This document shows positions 46,824-60,758 of a DNA stretch of 64,000 bases, one piece after another. Within the stretch, counting starts at the first letter, position 1. Every line of letters starts with the position of its first letter. Origin of the DNA: Scolanthus callimorphus. Its lineage: Eukaryota; Cnidaria; Anthozoa; Actiniaria; Edwardsiidae. Location of the stretch: contig CM066914.1 of the NCBI GenBank assembly GCA_033964015.1, positions 7,183,831-7,247,830 of the forward strand, read 5' to 3'. A program made the position numbers and the translations under genes. The notes under the pieces are model-generated. The model saw nothing but the letters and a program-made list of their open reading frames with translations. It did no database searches and had not been told where the DNA came from.

Positions 46824-49800
46824 ACTCGCGTCACGTGACTTGTTAATGCGCACTCATCTGGTCGTGCTAGCTGAAATCGAGTTCAAATTCACATCAATAA
46901 AAAGTATACTTCGCACATGTTAGGATTAGACTAAACCCCATCAAAACAACCGCCTTTTACTAGCGCTTAGCCGAGCGATCTTATGATAACAAACACAGCT
47001 TGCTAAATCCATAAGTTCGATCACATCTTAGCTCGCGGCTCGCTCGCGGCACCTTCTTTCCGGCAACTGGCATCACGTAAACGCTTTCTCATATCGGTCT
47101 TATCCACATACCTATTAGTGGCATCTTCAGCTCAGTCTTATATGCGCCCCAGTAGCGTATGAGAAGAATGGCTGGATTTTAGGTACTTGTATGTTAAAAT
47201 AGGCATTTATTTTCTCAGTCTAATGCTATGTCATCTCCAAACAAAAAACTTGCACTCTTGTAGCCCATTTTGCCATATCAAGTTAGCATCAGGTCGGCGA
47301 CAACTACTGTACTAATCCGTCTTACAACCCAGAACAATTTTCGTCTTTTCTATTGAAAATCAATTATGTCAAGAACCTCTACTAATAGCTCGAAATCCAC
47401 TCTCTTATCTGTCTTCTACATAGATTCTCCTTTAAATTTGTCGATAGGCTCGCTACCATAGACAGATAACAGTTTCACGTTCGTGACAATTAGGGCCGCG
47501 ATGACAAACGCTTGATTCAGTGTGAATATCTCACGAACCCATCTACGACCTCGTATCCTCTTATCAAGGCTGGAATATCGCTTTTATCGACTCCTCATCT
47601 GCTTATCAAGTTCTGCCATCAGAGATAAGATGAGATAATATGATCAATATCGAAAACAGGAGTTGATTTGTTGACTGAAAGTCAACAAGGTGACCCTATG
47701 CCGCCCCGCGACTGGGTGAGGACGAGATTGTGATCCTCTTGTAGCAGTGATAAAAGATATAACTAATCTTCCCTGTCTTCAACTTGAAAATGTTTCCACA
47801 AGCGTTTCTACAAGCCTTGATGTCCATAGCCTACGTAGCAAGCGGTCCCGTGGAATTTAAGGGCGGAGAGAAACATGAAAGCGGAGAAGAATTGCGCGAC
47901 AAAATCTCGCCCAGGTTTCTCTGTCCGAAAACTCCAACGGAAACACTTGCTACAACACTTGCTACACACGCTACTCAGGCCTATGGGGTGTTTTGCAGCG
48001 AGGGGGCAGCGATGGCTTATTAATTTCTCTGCAACCCCTTGTAACGTTGCAAGATTGAGAACAGGGTACGTTTCTCAAACAAGAGGCTAAAAGCAGTCTA
48101 CTCTGTATTATTGCAAGGGCTTTGGGAAGCATATGATTAGTCCATTTATTAAAATTAAAATCTTTAGTTGGGTTCAAAATTTCACAGCTTTCGCCCTCGG
48201 AGCTCCTAGTTTCTATGATTTCTCCTTCTTGCATGATTAACTAAAATCGAGTGTTATGCGTGCGCACATTTTAACTCCCTAAGTTCAATATTTCAATTTT
48301 TACAAAGCACATTTATGCAAAGAAACGCAGTTTTGAACAGTTCCATTTCGTGGATTTGTCTACCAAATTTATGTACTTTGAACCTATATGTTTTGGGGCA
48401 CAAGCTCTGGAACGCTGGATTTTGAACAGGGGTTCGCCCTACAAAAGGAGGCTATATAGGGGTTTGACGGACAGGCTCGTCCGAATTCCCCGAACCTGCG
48501 CCCCAGCCTACGGGCTTGCTCTGTCCAGCGGAACAAAGCCCTTTACGGAAAACTTAAAAGATCGTTTGACAAACATAAAACTGCTAAAGTCCAAATAAAC
48601 CTGCGCGCACCGCAATAAGAAGTCATTAATTTTTATGTCGGCAATATGCACTTTTGTACCATAACTGAAGATCTATTAAAGGTGGTCTTCTACGGCAGAC
48701 ATAAAGAGTTATAAAGCAGTTCGGACTATTTGTGCAGAATAAACACATGTAAAAATAAAAACATATACATGTCCCAGACAAGCCATGCGGGGCCCATGTT
48801 AGTTAACTACTTCGTTAACTACACACTGAATAAGCTATTATTCCCTGATGTCCTTATCATCTGCTATGCAAATGTCAAGTTTTGAACCCAGGAAACCAGA
48901 ATATTCATAAAAATGCTTTGACTCTCCGATGTTCATCTAATCAAATTTTTTCCCAGCCGCAATTATGCACATGCAGGGTAATTGCTGGTAGATGTTTTCG
49001 TTTCTTGTTGAGAAAGTTTTTAGTTGCATTTGCATAAGCTGCAATAATAATGCCGGTCATACTTAACGAGCCACTGTGTTACTAACTACGAAAACGTTTG
49101 CACAAGAAGATAGACGTCGGCTTCCGCTAGCGCCACTGCTAACAAGACTAGAACATGCACTCCCATGTAGAGAAATAGCTGTGAAACATTACGATAATTG
49201 GCGCTATAAAGTCTACCCAGTCAAATCCCATGTTCTAATTGTCGCATTATTTTCTTACTTGATTTATCAGAAACCTGAGAAGCCATTTACCAATAATATT
49301 CACTTGAATTAATTTTAGCTTGAACCTAAAAATATTCTGCGAGCGCCGGACTTGACTTGCCGCAAACGGGCTTTCCTCTCCTGTCAATCAAAATCAGCCG
49401 TGGAGCAATTTGCTTTTAGAGGAAAAAAACAGAAGAGGGCGCGTACTTACCATTCATGCTCCAGTATAAATCGTTATCTAAATCATCTATTTTCCCTAAT
49501 ATAATAGGATATAATAAGATTTCCAACGAGCAGATCCTCCTATTATCCTGCTCAGCCTCAAGGGCGATGCCAGTAAAATGATTTCACGCTCTTAGAGGCC
49601 ACGAAAGACCTTTATATTTGGGAAACAGTTCAGATGTAGGAAATCTTTCAATGAATAATACCGCAGTCAATGATATGCTATGCTTGGGGGGCATTTTTAA
49701 CGCAAAATACGAGTATCTCTTTCGTTTATCTGGCCTCCTTCTTACAATGTCACGGCACTCTTAGAACTGTGTAAAGTGATACAAACGGAACAGAAGAAAT

Positions 49801-52800
49801 CTGAGGGGATATCAGCTAAATAGAGCGAATCAGACACCCATATTTCAGCTGGCGTGTCTGAGATTAGCGCGAGACGGTCATTAGCTCGTGCGTTAGTCAG
49901 TGGAACATTAACTGGGAATTCAAACGATAGAATAAACTTGTTAATTCGCACGGGAAAGTGAGCTGATAGGCGATCCTGATGAGTTGGATAAGGAAACACA
50001 GAACTAATCGATATGTTTCCTTTACTGAATTTCAGCAGAAACATAGAAATGAGTGATTTCAGTAAGGGGTTTCTTACCATTATGGCCTATCGCCATTGCG
50101 AACACATCTGAATTAAAAATGCATTTAAAGAAATTAAATTTAAATTCTAACTGCGTCTGTTGTACGATGTTTTCTAGTCTACGAGAGCCAGTTTTGCCGT
50201 GCTACAGAATCATAAAGTGAAACTGCGGCAAAACCCCTATGTAGGGCGTTGGCCCGATCCGTTCTCTACGATTTCCTCCCTCTCTTCTCCCTTATTTATA
50301 TGCGGCTTAGCCTTGACCTAACACAGGCTTTGGAAGGGAGCTTCCTTTTTTTGGTAAATCTAGTAGAATAAATGAAGCATTTCTCGTAGAGGTGATCGAC
50401 GCTTCCATTCCACATCTCAGCGTACTGTTGCAAACCTCCTCGAAATCGAGCCTTACAAGGATGTGTGTAAGGACTCCTTTTTACAATCAAGAATTTCAAG
50501 TTTGCACCCTCTGCATAGCAGATCATTACCCTCTTATAACTTCTGCCTGTCAAAATACCCGCGAATTAATAGTGAGGGTAAAAAAAACTTAAGCGATATC
50601 GACCTTTTTGCAACCTGCGATTTAAATGTACATAGCTTGCGTTCCATGTTTGCACTGAAAGTGTTATCATCTGATGCAATAGCCACACACTATTCTTGGC
50701 GGAATTAAGGCTTGACGCCGGTAAAAACTGGCTGCTTTCTCGGCCTGCATTTAGCGTATCTGAGTAAATATCAAAATAATCTTAATCTGTTATGAAAGAT
50801 GGAATGAGAAATTATGAAATGTGAAACTTTGTATTCAACTTACGACATTGCAAACTTTTTATAGGTCTCTCTTGAATTCCTTCGGACGTATTTACTTTAA
50901 CAGTTGAGCTGTCCTTGAATTGCAAAGTACATTCTTACCCGCACTGAGCCAATACAGGAAAAAATAAATAAACAAATTGGAATGGTGACAAAAACATATT
51001 ACCGAGATTAAATATCACTTTGAAGGAATTTTCTCTGCAGGGTTTGTTGTCTTGACCAGGGATCAGGGGATGCGAAATGAGTCTCAAAATGACATGCTTA
51101 GTCACGTCAAGAAATGGTAATAACAGAGCGCACTACCATCGCCTGGAATAAATACGAGGAAACAAGATCTTTTGAGGAGAACGAGGAAAAAAAAACTGAG
51201 TGGTTCACACAAAACGAGTGTCTGATACTCACATGGGGTCATAATCTCTCGGCGTTTTTTTTCCTTTCTTCCTTTTTTTTAAAGAAATATTTGCACGATC
51301 CTCACTCCTTTGTGCATGAATATTTGCCATGGCGTCTGCATGTGCGCAAGTTTGTTGCAAAGACAGGAGTCTATAGTACTAGTAGTTCCCTGCAAAAACG
51401 CTATAAAAGGGAACAAAGTAAAACAGGAAAAGGAAACGGAATTCTAGGAAAGGGAGTGGAGCGGAGCGAGAGAGGAAAAAACGGAAGGAATTAAGAGGAA
51501 AGAAAAGCAATTTTTACAAAAAGGAGTGAAATGCAGTTAGAAATGAGCACTAAGCACAGCTTTATAGCGCAGTAGACGGCATGTTCCTGCATAAAAGAAC
51601 AGAATAGCTACCTTTCACCTTAGAACAGATACTGTAAAATGCTATTTTTAAACTGTTGGTCCACTAACTACTTCGGCAATCTAATAGCACTAGATTATTG
51701 AAAACGTTAAGCTACATGTTCTATCTGCCACTGTTTTATCGCGATAGCCTATCGATGCTTAATCAGTGTTAGATTCTGTCCAGTTTATCTGGGACTTTAT
51801 TAAGGTCGTTGATCGTCATGTGACCAAGACCCTTCTTGTGCGACCTGGTATATTGTATCAGTCAGCAGAACAAGACCGAATTTCGGCTCGCGATTATCTC
51901 AAAAGATTAACTAAAACCAATCGAAACTCGGCTGGTCCGTGTAGATGTTTTGGGTTAACCTTAAACCACGTCGAAAAGAAATTTCCTGTTGAAAACCGAC
52001 GTGTTTATGGGCTGTAAATTAAATTTATGAGCAGATGGTAGAAAGAAAATGTCCAGATTTTTGCACGTATTTATGCTAAACTATCAAAACACGTCTCTTG
52101 TATCAGTAAACAGCTTTATACACCCCTTTTACTGTTGAACTTGACAGAAAATACTCGCGTATGATTTTCTGCCGTGTTTAAAACCCCCTGTTTTAAAATT
52201 ACCCAGAGAAATTTGATCCTGTTCCGTAATAGATGATGTTGACTAGTGCGGCTAGCATTTGAAGATAAGCCCGTAACCCCTTGCCCACATTCCACAGCTC
52301 TCTCCCGCGGCGAGAAGAGGACAATCGGTCGCGAGCGCTGATATGAGGGAAACACGTCTCTTATCTCTACATTATCTTCAACACACGTCTTAAGATTTGA
52401 TTTAATTTCTGTCTTCTCTTGTTTGGATACTCTCTGGCGAGAACACTTATTAAAAACCCGAATAACATTACTCTTCTGAGATGCTAGTAAATACTCGTGG
52501 CTGCCGTGGTGTGCGCCTTTGTCATATTGCTTCTATCAAGACGTTCACCTTTTGATTTGGGTTCATATCGTGAGGGGATAGGCTTTCCCGGACCTTTCAA
52601 GCTATTGGGATTGTTTGATAAATTTGATTACCAAAATTAATGGGGAACTTCCATCTTGTTTGGCTAGCGAGGTGCTAATTCAACGAGCCTGATTCCCCGC
52701 CAAGAGATGTGAAAATAAACAGCCCCGTGTCATCTGTGAGGAATTTTCGTTTTGATTGGTAATTCACTCCCCTTTCTCAACCCTTACAATTTGTCATTGC

Positions 52801-55800
52801 CTCCAAGTCAAATAACATATTCAAGTGTTGCTCTTGGGCAAAAATGCAAACAATTTCATTGAGCCTTTTAGAAGTGAGTTTTCATAGTTCTCTTAAATTT
52901 GTTAAAGTGACATTTGACTAGGCGCGAGTAATTTTTCACACCAAATGAACTAACACAGGAAGTTGTTTAGATGGCTATTGAAGAGAAATGCAAAGAAAAG
53001 TTCATTGCATGAACAAACAATTGTGTTGTTAAACGTCTGACGGCGTCATATTGCAGTCCGAATGACCTCTGATTCCTTTGAACGTACTGCAGTCGAGATT
53101 TGTCATTTCCGAATTAAAATAAGTTCTCATAAGTCAAACCAATCGTACAATTTACCTCAATGTGTCTGACACATCAACTACGCTATTGTTTCAAAACGCT
53201 TAGTTGTTCTTCACTCGAGACCTAGAACTGGTTCTCCCAAGATATCACACACTAGTTATCAAAATTAATCAACTATCTTGTCGTTATTTGCCTTGGAGCA
53301 CGATCGTGTCTAAGGTATCGAGTGAAACTTGACTGGCCTCGGCCAAGCTACCTCACACGAGTCAGCTAACCCATCGAAATCCCCAATCATTGATAGCCAT
53401 CGTTTAGGACACTACCCCTTGATATCTACCCCCTCATACCTCATATTGACGGCGCCCGGGTGAATACGGGGATTTAAAGACTTCAATCTCTATGTCACTC
53501 TTACGGTAGATCTCTTGTTCTTCTTCAGCGATCTTCGATGGTGATCGTATAGAACGAATGATCGTAAGACGAATGATCACTCGATCGGTCGAATCTCGAA
53601 TCTCTCCAATTGTTATGTCTGTGGCTTGTCACTATCCGTTCACAATCTTCCAGACTTTTTATCAATAACTTTCAGAAGTACTGGGCCTTTAAATTCTTTC
53701 AATTCCTTTGGATTTGTGGATTTTGCTCACAAAATGACGCGCAGTTTTGAAGGGAACGGACTTTTAGAGAATGAATGACCCGTTCCAAATTCTGTCACTG
53801 TAACTTCCCCCTGTCGGTTCTTGTGAAGTCGAGGCTGCCAACTATTGTGTGATTATAATCTCTAATGTTCAACCTTAATTGACAGTAATTGGCTGAAGTA
53901 TCGCGAAATTGAGGTGCTGTTATTAGATTACCTTTGTCTCCGAACCAATCATATATGGGGGTTATTTTTTTACCAGTGTAACACACGCTTCCGTTAGAAA
54001 ATCCAGCTGGTATAAAATAGCTTTGCCAGCACGCAACAAAGGGTGAAAACTATTTTTGGACACGAAAACATGGCGACTTGATACCCGGTTCAGTGTTGGT
54101 TTCAATATGTGTGGCTCCTACATGCCTGATGACCGATAGATTGTTTGTTTATCCGTTTAAGTTGCTATTGCAAATTTATTGAGGCTCCCAAGCGGCGCTG
54201 ACTTGTGTTTTCACGCACAATATTTACTCTTTAGAAATATTGGTATCTCCTGGCCTTTTTTTAGCCTGAGAAATGATGGCAACAGAGGAATAACTTCACG
54301 GAGCGCGCCAAGGAAAATCCTCTTTTTATTGTTGTGCGGTTTTAGTTCTGATTGGTTGGAGGCAATTTGCAAAGAACGCAAAAGCTGCGCAAAATGGCGA
54401 CAGAATCCGGCTTTATCATACTAACTTGAGAAGATTAGTCTTGAAATCTCTTCCTATTCAAACCTTAGAGAGAAGAAAGTCACGTCTGCGTAAACGAATG
54501 CGCGCAAAGCATTTATCCGTCTGTGATACTTTTTCTACTTTAAGGATTATGACCCTTTTATTCTTTTTCACTCATTTCAACGGCCGCATAATAATACTGG
54601 CACGAGGTAGAACACTTGAGTTAGTCACGTACTACATACAGAAAATCAGTACCAGGAGTATGGAGTCCGAATTAAGGGCAACAGTAAATATATCCTTTCA
54701 GACGTTTTGAACAAATCAAAGTTTTTTTGTAACTGGGTGACTTGTTGAGTGCTGCAAAAGAAGAGTGTTCCTCTGTTGCTTTCTGACATTGCATTTCACA
54801 GGATACTGGATATAGATTTGTTCTTCAAGCCATTCCCATTTTATACAATCTCAAGAATAAAATCCCGCTTGTCTTTGATCAAACAACCACGGTGTCCATC
54901 GTTATTTTTTAGTAAAACAAATGTTAAGTTAATATTATTACCACACAGGGCACAAGGAGCAAGTGGTCATGATGTCAACTGAACTATAATGACTCGCAGC
55001 GTTTGTGGTTTAGATTCTTTGGGATTTACAATAGGCTGTGAATGGAAAGCATGGTGATACAATTTCCGTTATAGAAAAACTGCCTCCGCCCAGTTTGGAT
55101 TCATGTGACGCGGGCCGAGTGCACGTGAGTATGTTACAAGGTCACCCGGTTTGCGCCTACTTTTTTTGCCGAGATTATTATTGTTTGCGTTAAAGCGACC
55201 TTTTTGTCGTTGTTTTAGCGTGCTATTAAAAAACTGCCGTAGCAACGTCTCGTTTGCCCCTTAGAAGCGTAGCCTTTGCAGTGCCCAAAACAACACCCAA
55301 AATATTTGGTTTCCACCGCGCTTTAACGCGAATCCTTCTCGGCCACACAAACTCTTCTCTCTCCAATCAGTTATTATTTGCATTGCCCATAAACATTGCC
55401 TTGCTACAAACTTGTACCTGGGAGTAGAGTTTCAGCCCCTGATAACCAAGGTAACCTGTACTAGTAAGGCCCGAAGAAATGTCCCAGTGTTCAGCAGGGG
55501 CACTACATCTACGGTACTCTCATCTCTCCTTTTTCAATTCAAGTTCGTAGCCCGGATATTGTTCATTGCGGAAAGCGTGCATGGCGTAGAATCATGTTTG
55601 GAAAATATTCGTTCCGTTTTCCCTTTTGTACAAAGAAAGGAAAAAGTGCTCACAAGGTCATTTCCTGGCGTATCGCAAACAAGGTGTCACGTGAAGAGTT
55701 CTGATTTCTGGTAGTCGAATGCTCGTTATCGACGCTTCATTTTCAGCAATTTAAAAAAGGTGTTATGCTCATTCGGCAATTTACATTTAAGATTCGTCGT

Positions 55801-56118
55801 GATTCGTGGGAGAGCTGTCAATGAACCAGCTAACGGAGGCTCTAACGAGACAATTTCCACACCTTATCATTGCATTGGTTTCTTCTTGGTCCTCGTCACA
55901 ACAAAAACGCCAGACAGTGAAGAGGGGGTTTCAATTTCTATCACTTTGCAACTCTTGAAAATCTCATTTCAAGTTAGTCTTTTTTATGAAGGGGTTTAGC
56001 TAGATTATTTACAGAATATATATGAATAGATTTTTTTGTTTTATTCTGCCTCGTTCTTTAAGAAATTAATAAGAGAGATGCAAGTCAGTAACCGACCGGG
56101 TATTCTGCAAACGCTCTT

Positions 56119-56431
56119 ACTGCGATTTTCATAATTCTGCGAACTCTCGCTAACGATTTCCAACCGTCAAACCGCCTTATGGCTTCCGCCAATCAAACTC
56201 CCGAGTCATTTCATCGTTACTCTTTGTGCTTTGTGATTGGCCAGCACGTAACCGTTGCTCGGGTGACAGGGAGCCATATTAGCACTGCTTAGGCACGGCC
56301 AATCAAAAAGCACAAAGAGTAACGACGAAAAGACTCGGGCAGGACTCGGGGCTTTGATTGACGGAAGCCAGAAGGCGGTTTTACGGTTGGAAATCGATAG
56401 CGGGAGTTCGCAGAATTATGAAAATCGCAGT
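56119..56431. mobile_element. Foldback element, family M, copy 1
   Basis: Ends ACTGCGATTTTCATAATTCT and AGAATTATGAAAATCGCAGT are exact complements. Pairing continues with GCGAACTC, CCAACCGT(C/A)AAACCGCC and AAAGCACAAAGAGTAACG towards the centre. Confidence 0.9.
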
Positions 56432-56483
56432 AATGCCAGTGTTGGAAACTGAACAGAAAATGTTTCTTGCTCCCTTTCTATTT

Positions 56484-56725
56484 ACTGCGAATTATTTTCA
56501 TAATTCTGCGAACTTCCACTTTACATTTCCGAACGTCAAACTGCGTTTTGTCTTCCGTTCATCAAACCTTTTAAGACAGACGCATTGATTTTTTCTACTT
56601 TCGTAAAATCATTGGTTTTAAAGGCTAACTAGTCCTTTAGTTCAAAAACCTCTCAAAGCCTGCGTGAAATCACCCCAGAGCTGTTCACTCGTTTGATTGA
56701 GTTCGCAGAATTATGAAAGTGGCAC
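56484..56725. mobile_element. Foldback element, family M, copy 2
   Basis: Left TTTTCATAATTCTGCGAACT and right GAGTTCGCAGAATTATGAAA are inverted; inner GAACGTCAAACTGCG matches copy 1. A fragment with related ends (GGGTTTGCAAAATTATGAAA) is at 44380-44411. Confidence 0.75.
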
Positions 56726-58962
56726 TAAAATAAACTCAGGCAAAAAAGAAGAAGCCATCGTGCTTTTCCCACAGCTTTCTTATCCAATTTTCTTATTTCC
56801 GCAGTTTAAACAGCATTTCACTTGTCAAGTTTGAGAACTGACTTTTATTGGATTATTTAAGTGACAGAAAGTTAAGGGAATGGGATGTCTCAAGAGAGGC
56901 TCCCCATGCCGCATTACTGTTTATCTGGTCGTTAGCTTGTTAACTAAAATGACACTGATTAATTAAGCTCTATAATCTTATTTTCTTATCTGGAAAAGTC
57001 TTGCATGCCCAGACATTTCCAGATCGAATCTGCATTTGAAGTATGGCGCGTATGACATGAATTTGCAACAAACAACAAGAAATTATTGAATATAGGAAAA
57101 ACAGGAAAAGGCCGACATAGCACACATATTCGTGGTTTCCTTGTCTTTCCTCTTGCAGGGTGTTGGGATCACGCTCTCGGCATAACGCAAGACCATTTTT
57201 GATAGCATGTAGAAGCGCTCCAAGCTGCTTGAGACTGCGAATACCTCAATCGGGCCATCTCAGAAGGTAGTCAATCAGTCTAGAAAGCGAGTACAGAACA
57301 AAGGATCTTGACTTTCTTGAGATTTCAGACAATGAAAGATTCGCTTTTTAAAAAATTGTGAATTATGAGCAGAAGTCACTTCAAAACACTCATTTTAATA
57401 ACTCAGCGCCAAAAGTATTAAATATCCTTAAAATGGTTTGAATCTCTGAATGACAAACTTTTTAAGGGATGGCCCGGTTGACGTATTCGCACGTAAACAT
57501 GTTAAACAAGAACAAGATTTGAGCGCACCCATGAAACGAGCGGTGGTCGTTTTTCTCCAGAGCATTATACTTGCGAGACGGCAACTGAGTTTTGAAACAA
57601 AAATGACAAAGAAAGGAAAACGAAGCAGAAAAGAAAATAACAAGAAAGGAAGAAAAAAAAAAACGCTAAAAAACCCATCGGTACTCTTCGTGAGGAGTGG
57701 CTGTCTGAAGAACTACATACACTGTAAAACAGCCCTCATGACTATAAGCTTCGCGCCAGCAATGGTATTTCTACACCGGAAGTGACGATTTTCGCGCGTT
57801 TTTAAATATTGAAAGCATTTAGCGCGTCATCCAACTAAATAAACGTAGCAGACGCGGACTCCCCAGCGAGGGAGTTATTAATGAGGAGACTTTTCATCAC
57901 TTTAACGCTGGTAGACTGCTTAGCTTGCAGTCCCTCTTATTTGGCGAACGCCCGTGAAAACAGCGCATGCGCCTAAGGCTCTCGCTCGTGCCTTTGGTAA
58001 TTCATGCCATCAGCGCTTTTTTTTTTCACGCGCTTGTTTTCACGGATATAACGCTAGCTGTCAGATGTGCAAAGGGTTAGCCTTGATGCTTGTCGGTCCC
58101 AGAGAACTAGAACTCGACCTGGAGTAGCCACGTCCTCAGGCTCCTTTTGGCTGCACGGCTTGTTGGTTAGTGACGTCACGGATAATTTGCCGCTCATGGA
58201 GCACAGGCCCGGAGTAGGAGGTGGCCGTTCGTGGGGTTCGAACGAACCTCCCTTGGGGCCAGAAAAATCAGGTTTTTGGTCACAAAAACAGGAAGGAAAC
58301 ACGACAAAATGCTATAACTTTGGTTAATACAGTTTTTTTTTCTGGAAAACTGAGGACAACGAGCCCCCACCAAGAATGCGAACCAGGAATGCGTTATTCA
58401 GGAATGTTTAGAATAAAGCGTTCGCGATCGCTTGAAGTTTTTAAAGACGTTGTCATTGTTTACTGAAAAGTATCAGGAGAGGTTCTTCAGGAGTTGCTTT
58501 TTAGCAAATTACAGAACATTTGGGCCAGGCGTCACCATGATCGTTTCCCGTTTGGAGATATGTGATCATCGCTGTCACGGGCTACCTGTGTTAAGTCCAC
58601 TGACTCGTGCGGCGTGCGTGGGCCCTTTCGAATATGAATCGTCAGCTGCCATTCGGATTGTTTGATTGTGTTAGTCATGTCGGCAACTAACAGTATACTT
58701 GAACTCTGCTTGGACCTAATGTATGTGGACTATAGCAGTTTCACTTTCTACTGATCGTCGTTAGTAGACTTAGCCGCAAGTGGCCGATAACTTCTTGTCG
58801 ATTAGATTGTCTAAAAATTGCTATTTTTCCCGCAAAGGTGCCCACGAGAGCTGCTTTTATACGTGTTTGCGCCTAGAGTCATGGTTTTGATCTAAATAAA
58901 CCTGTCGGACGTAGAGCATGAAAAAGACATCGATTTCAGGAATGTGTTGGAAGTCGCCTCAT

Positions 58963-59216
58963 AGAGCGGATTTCAGATGACTGTCGTGATTTAACTGCGT
59001 TTGCGATTGGTTTGCTTTCTCATTGACTGCTTATTTCTATCAACCAATCAAATTCGAGAGCAATTGTGTGACAACTACGCAATCCTGAATTGGTCCGGCT
59101 CCTGATTGGCTGGGCTGGAAACCATTCAACAGTAAGTTGTAATTACTGTTGTTTCTGATTGGCTAGCGATTACATAATTACGTTTACTTTCACGACGGTC
59201 GTCTGAAATCTGCTCT
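58963..59216. mobile_element. MITE family K, copy 2
   Basis: Same termini (AGAGCGGATTTCAGATGACT on the left, GTCTGAAATCTGCTCT on the right) and the same interior CTGATTGGCTGGGCTGGAAA as copy 1, with a small insertion. Confidence 0.8.
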
Positions 59217-59810
59217 TATAAATGGGTTTATATTTTCGTCAGGAAAACCTGAAGTATTTTTGTTGCTCGGATATTTTAATTCCACAGAGTGAAAACTGCC
59301 CATTGTTTGTTGATTAGCGAAGAAGGGACCGGTCTCATTATGAAAACCACAGAAAATACATAGCGGTAAGAATAATGCTCGAAGCTTTTTTATTTCTAGT
59401 TGTGTTGATGCAATGCAGGACAATGACATAAACAAAATTTTCAGTTCGCGCCAAATGGATAAACCCTGCGCGCTCTATCTTACACTCTGTTTCACTGAGC
59501 TACCGTTGTCAGTTTGCCTTCCTTATCATGATGACAAGTGTCGTGTGAAACGATGTAATGACACCCTGCATCTTCTTAAGACACAACTATAAGTACCGTC
59601 AAGACGACTGCTACTGTGCAAAGCAGCACAAGATGAGGACCCAAGATCATCACGACCTGTGAAGAAGGAATTTAATTAAAAAAGTCTACTTTAAAATCGC
59701 GGCCGCGTTTGCGGTTATCAGCAATTTTAGCAGAATGGGCCCCCTAATTTTGATGATTTTCGGATTTGATTTTCGAGGTTTGGTTTGTAGTTGATAACTG
59801 GATGAATTTA

Positions 59811-60353
59811 GGGACTGTTCGTTAATTACGTCGCAGGGGGGGGGGGGGGGGGGGGGGGGTGGTGTTTTTTTTCTGCTCGTAGGTTTTGTAAAAACTTACT
59901 CCCGTACAAAAAAAGTAGTTTCAATTTCTACCCCCTTCGAAAAACGGCTATTTGAAATTTTACCCCCCTCCCCTGCGCGCTAATTGACTAAGCTACAATG
60001 TAAGCATCAAAGTGGCGTCTAAACTAAGTACGATTGTTGAAGAGGATGTACCGGTAGAACAAGCTCTAACTGGCAAGAAAAGAGAGGAGAAGTTCGACAG
60101 AAACCTTTAGTAGGAAAGCTTTAGTTGGCTTAGGACACTCCGGATTTATACAGTGCTCTGCGTTTCACGCAATTGCACTCAATCTCAGTCCTAGTCTGTT
60201 GAAAATTTGCATGACACTGAAATGCACCCCCGAAATTAAGTTTCGCGTGTTCTAAAAATTTACCCCAAAATTTTCAACGTTCTGCAAAATTTACCCCCCC
60301 CCCCCCCCATAAAACCAACCCCCCCCCCTCCGACGTAATTAACGAACAGTCCC
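59811..60353. mobile_element. Harbinger-like MITE, 543 bp, TTA duplication
   Basis: Ends GGGACTGTTCGTTAATTACG and CGTAATTAACGAACAGTCCC are exact complements, bordered by TTA (59808-59810 and 60354-60356). A G-run of about 23 follows the left end and C-runs precede the right end. Termini and duplication are as in 6138-6364 and 34180-35616. Confidence 0.85.
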
Positions 60354-60356
60354 TTA

Positions 60357-60752
60357 ATAGAGTCCTAAATTGTGACGTCACAAATTTGAAAAATTTCGAT
60401 TTTGAGACTTTTGTCCACGGATAATGAAAGACCAAAATCGAAGAACGTTGCATGCAAAAAATGAGGTGAAACGGTTGAAACGCGACCGGGCTATGGCCCA
60501 ATGAATACATGATTTTCTTTAACAAATCACTGTATTTTGGAATCAGTTCATAACTTTATGAACTGAACCAAAAATACAGTGATTTGTTAAAGAAAATTAT
60601 GTATTCAGCGGGCCATATATCGGTCGCGTTTCAACCGATTCTCCTCATTTTTGGTTTGTAGCTTTCAATCGATATGCCCTTTCGAAATCAAGGAACAAAT
60701 ATTGCTAAATCGAAAATTTTGTTTTTGTGACGTCATCACTTTAGGACTCTAT
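60357..60752. mobile_element. Foldback element abutting the previous MITE
   Basis: Ends ATAGAGTCCTAAA and TTTAGGACTCTAT are exact complements with GTGACGTCA next to both. The centre holds a long palindrome (AAATCACTGTATTTTGG with its complement, and GTTGAAACGCGACCG with CGGTCGCGTTTCAAC). Confidence 0.9.
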
Positions 60753-60758
60753 AAGCAA

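Larger units (their letters stand above)
46824..58962. other. Gene-poor region upstream of the kinase gene
   Basis: Twelve kilobases in which I see no exon with supported splice sites or protein similarity. The open frames present are short and lack domain character. The only clear structures are the foldback elements at 56119-56431 and 56484-56725. Promoter and enhancer elements of the kinase gene may lie at the 46.8-kb end, but no motif stands out. Confidence 0.55.

Noticed and set aside
47784..48090. Overlapping plus-strand ORFs with ATHATQAYG-type sequence
   Set aside because: The segment resembles dispersed non-coding repeat DNA and is open in two frames at once.
49742..50080. 112-codon minus-strand ORF
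   Set aside because: It has a protein-like look in places (FPVNVPLTNARANDR), but no domain, splice sites or duplicate copy supports it.
51114..51494. 126-codon plus-strand ORF
   Set aside because: Composition follows the A-rich and T-rich local DNA, with a low-complexity Lys/Gly/Arg end.
53795..53986. Possible exon reading CYTGKKITPIYDWFGDKGN
   Set aside because: No acceptor-donor pair fits the frame and no recognised family.
58221..58260. GGTTCGAACGAACC as a tRNA B box
   Set aside because: It is a short palindrome with no A box or cloverleaf around it.
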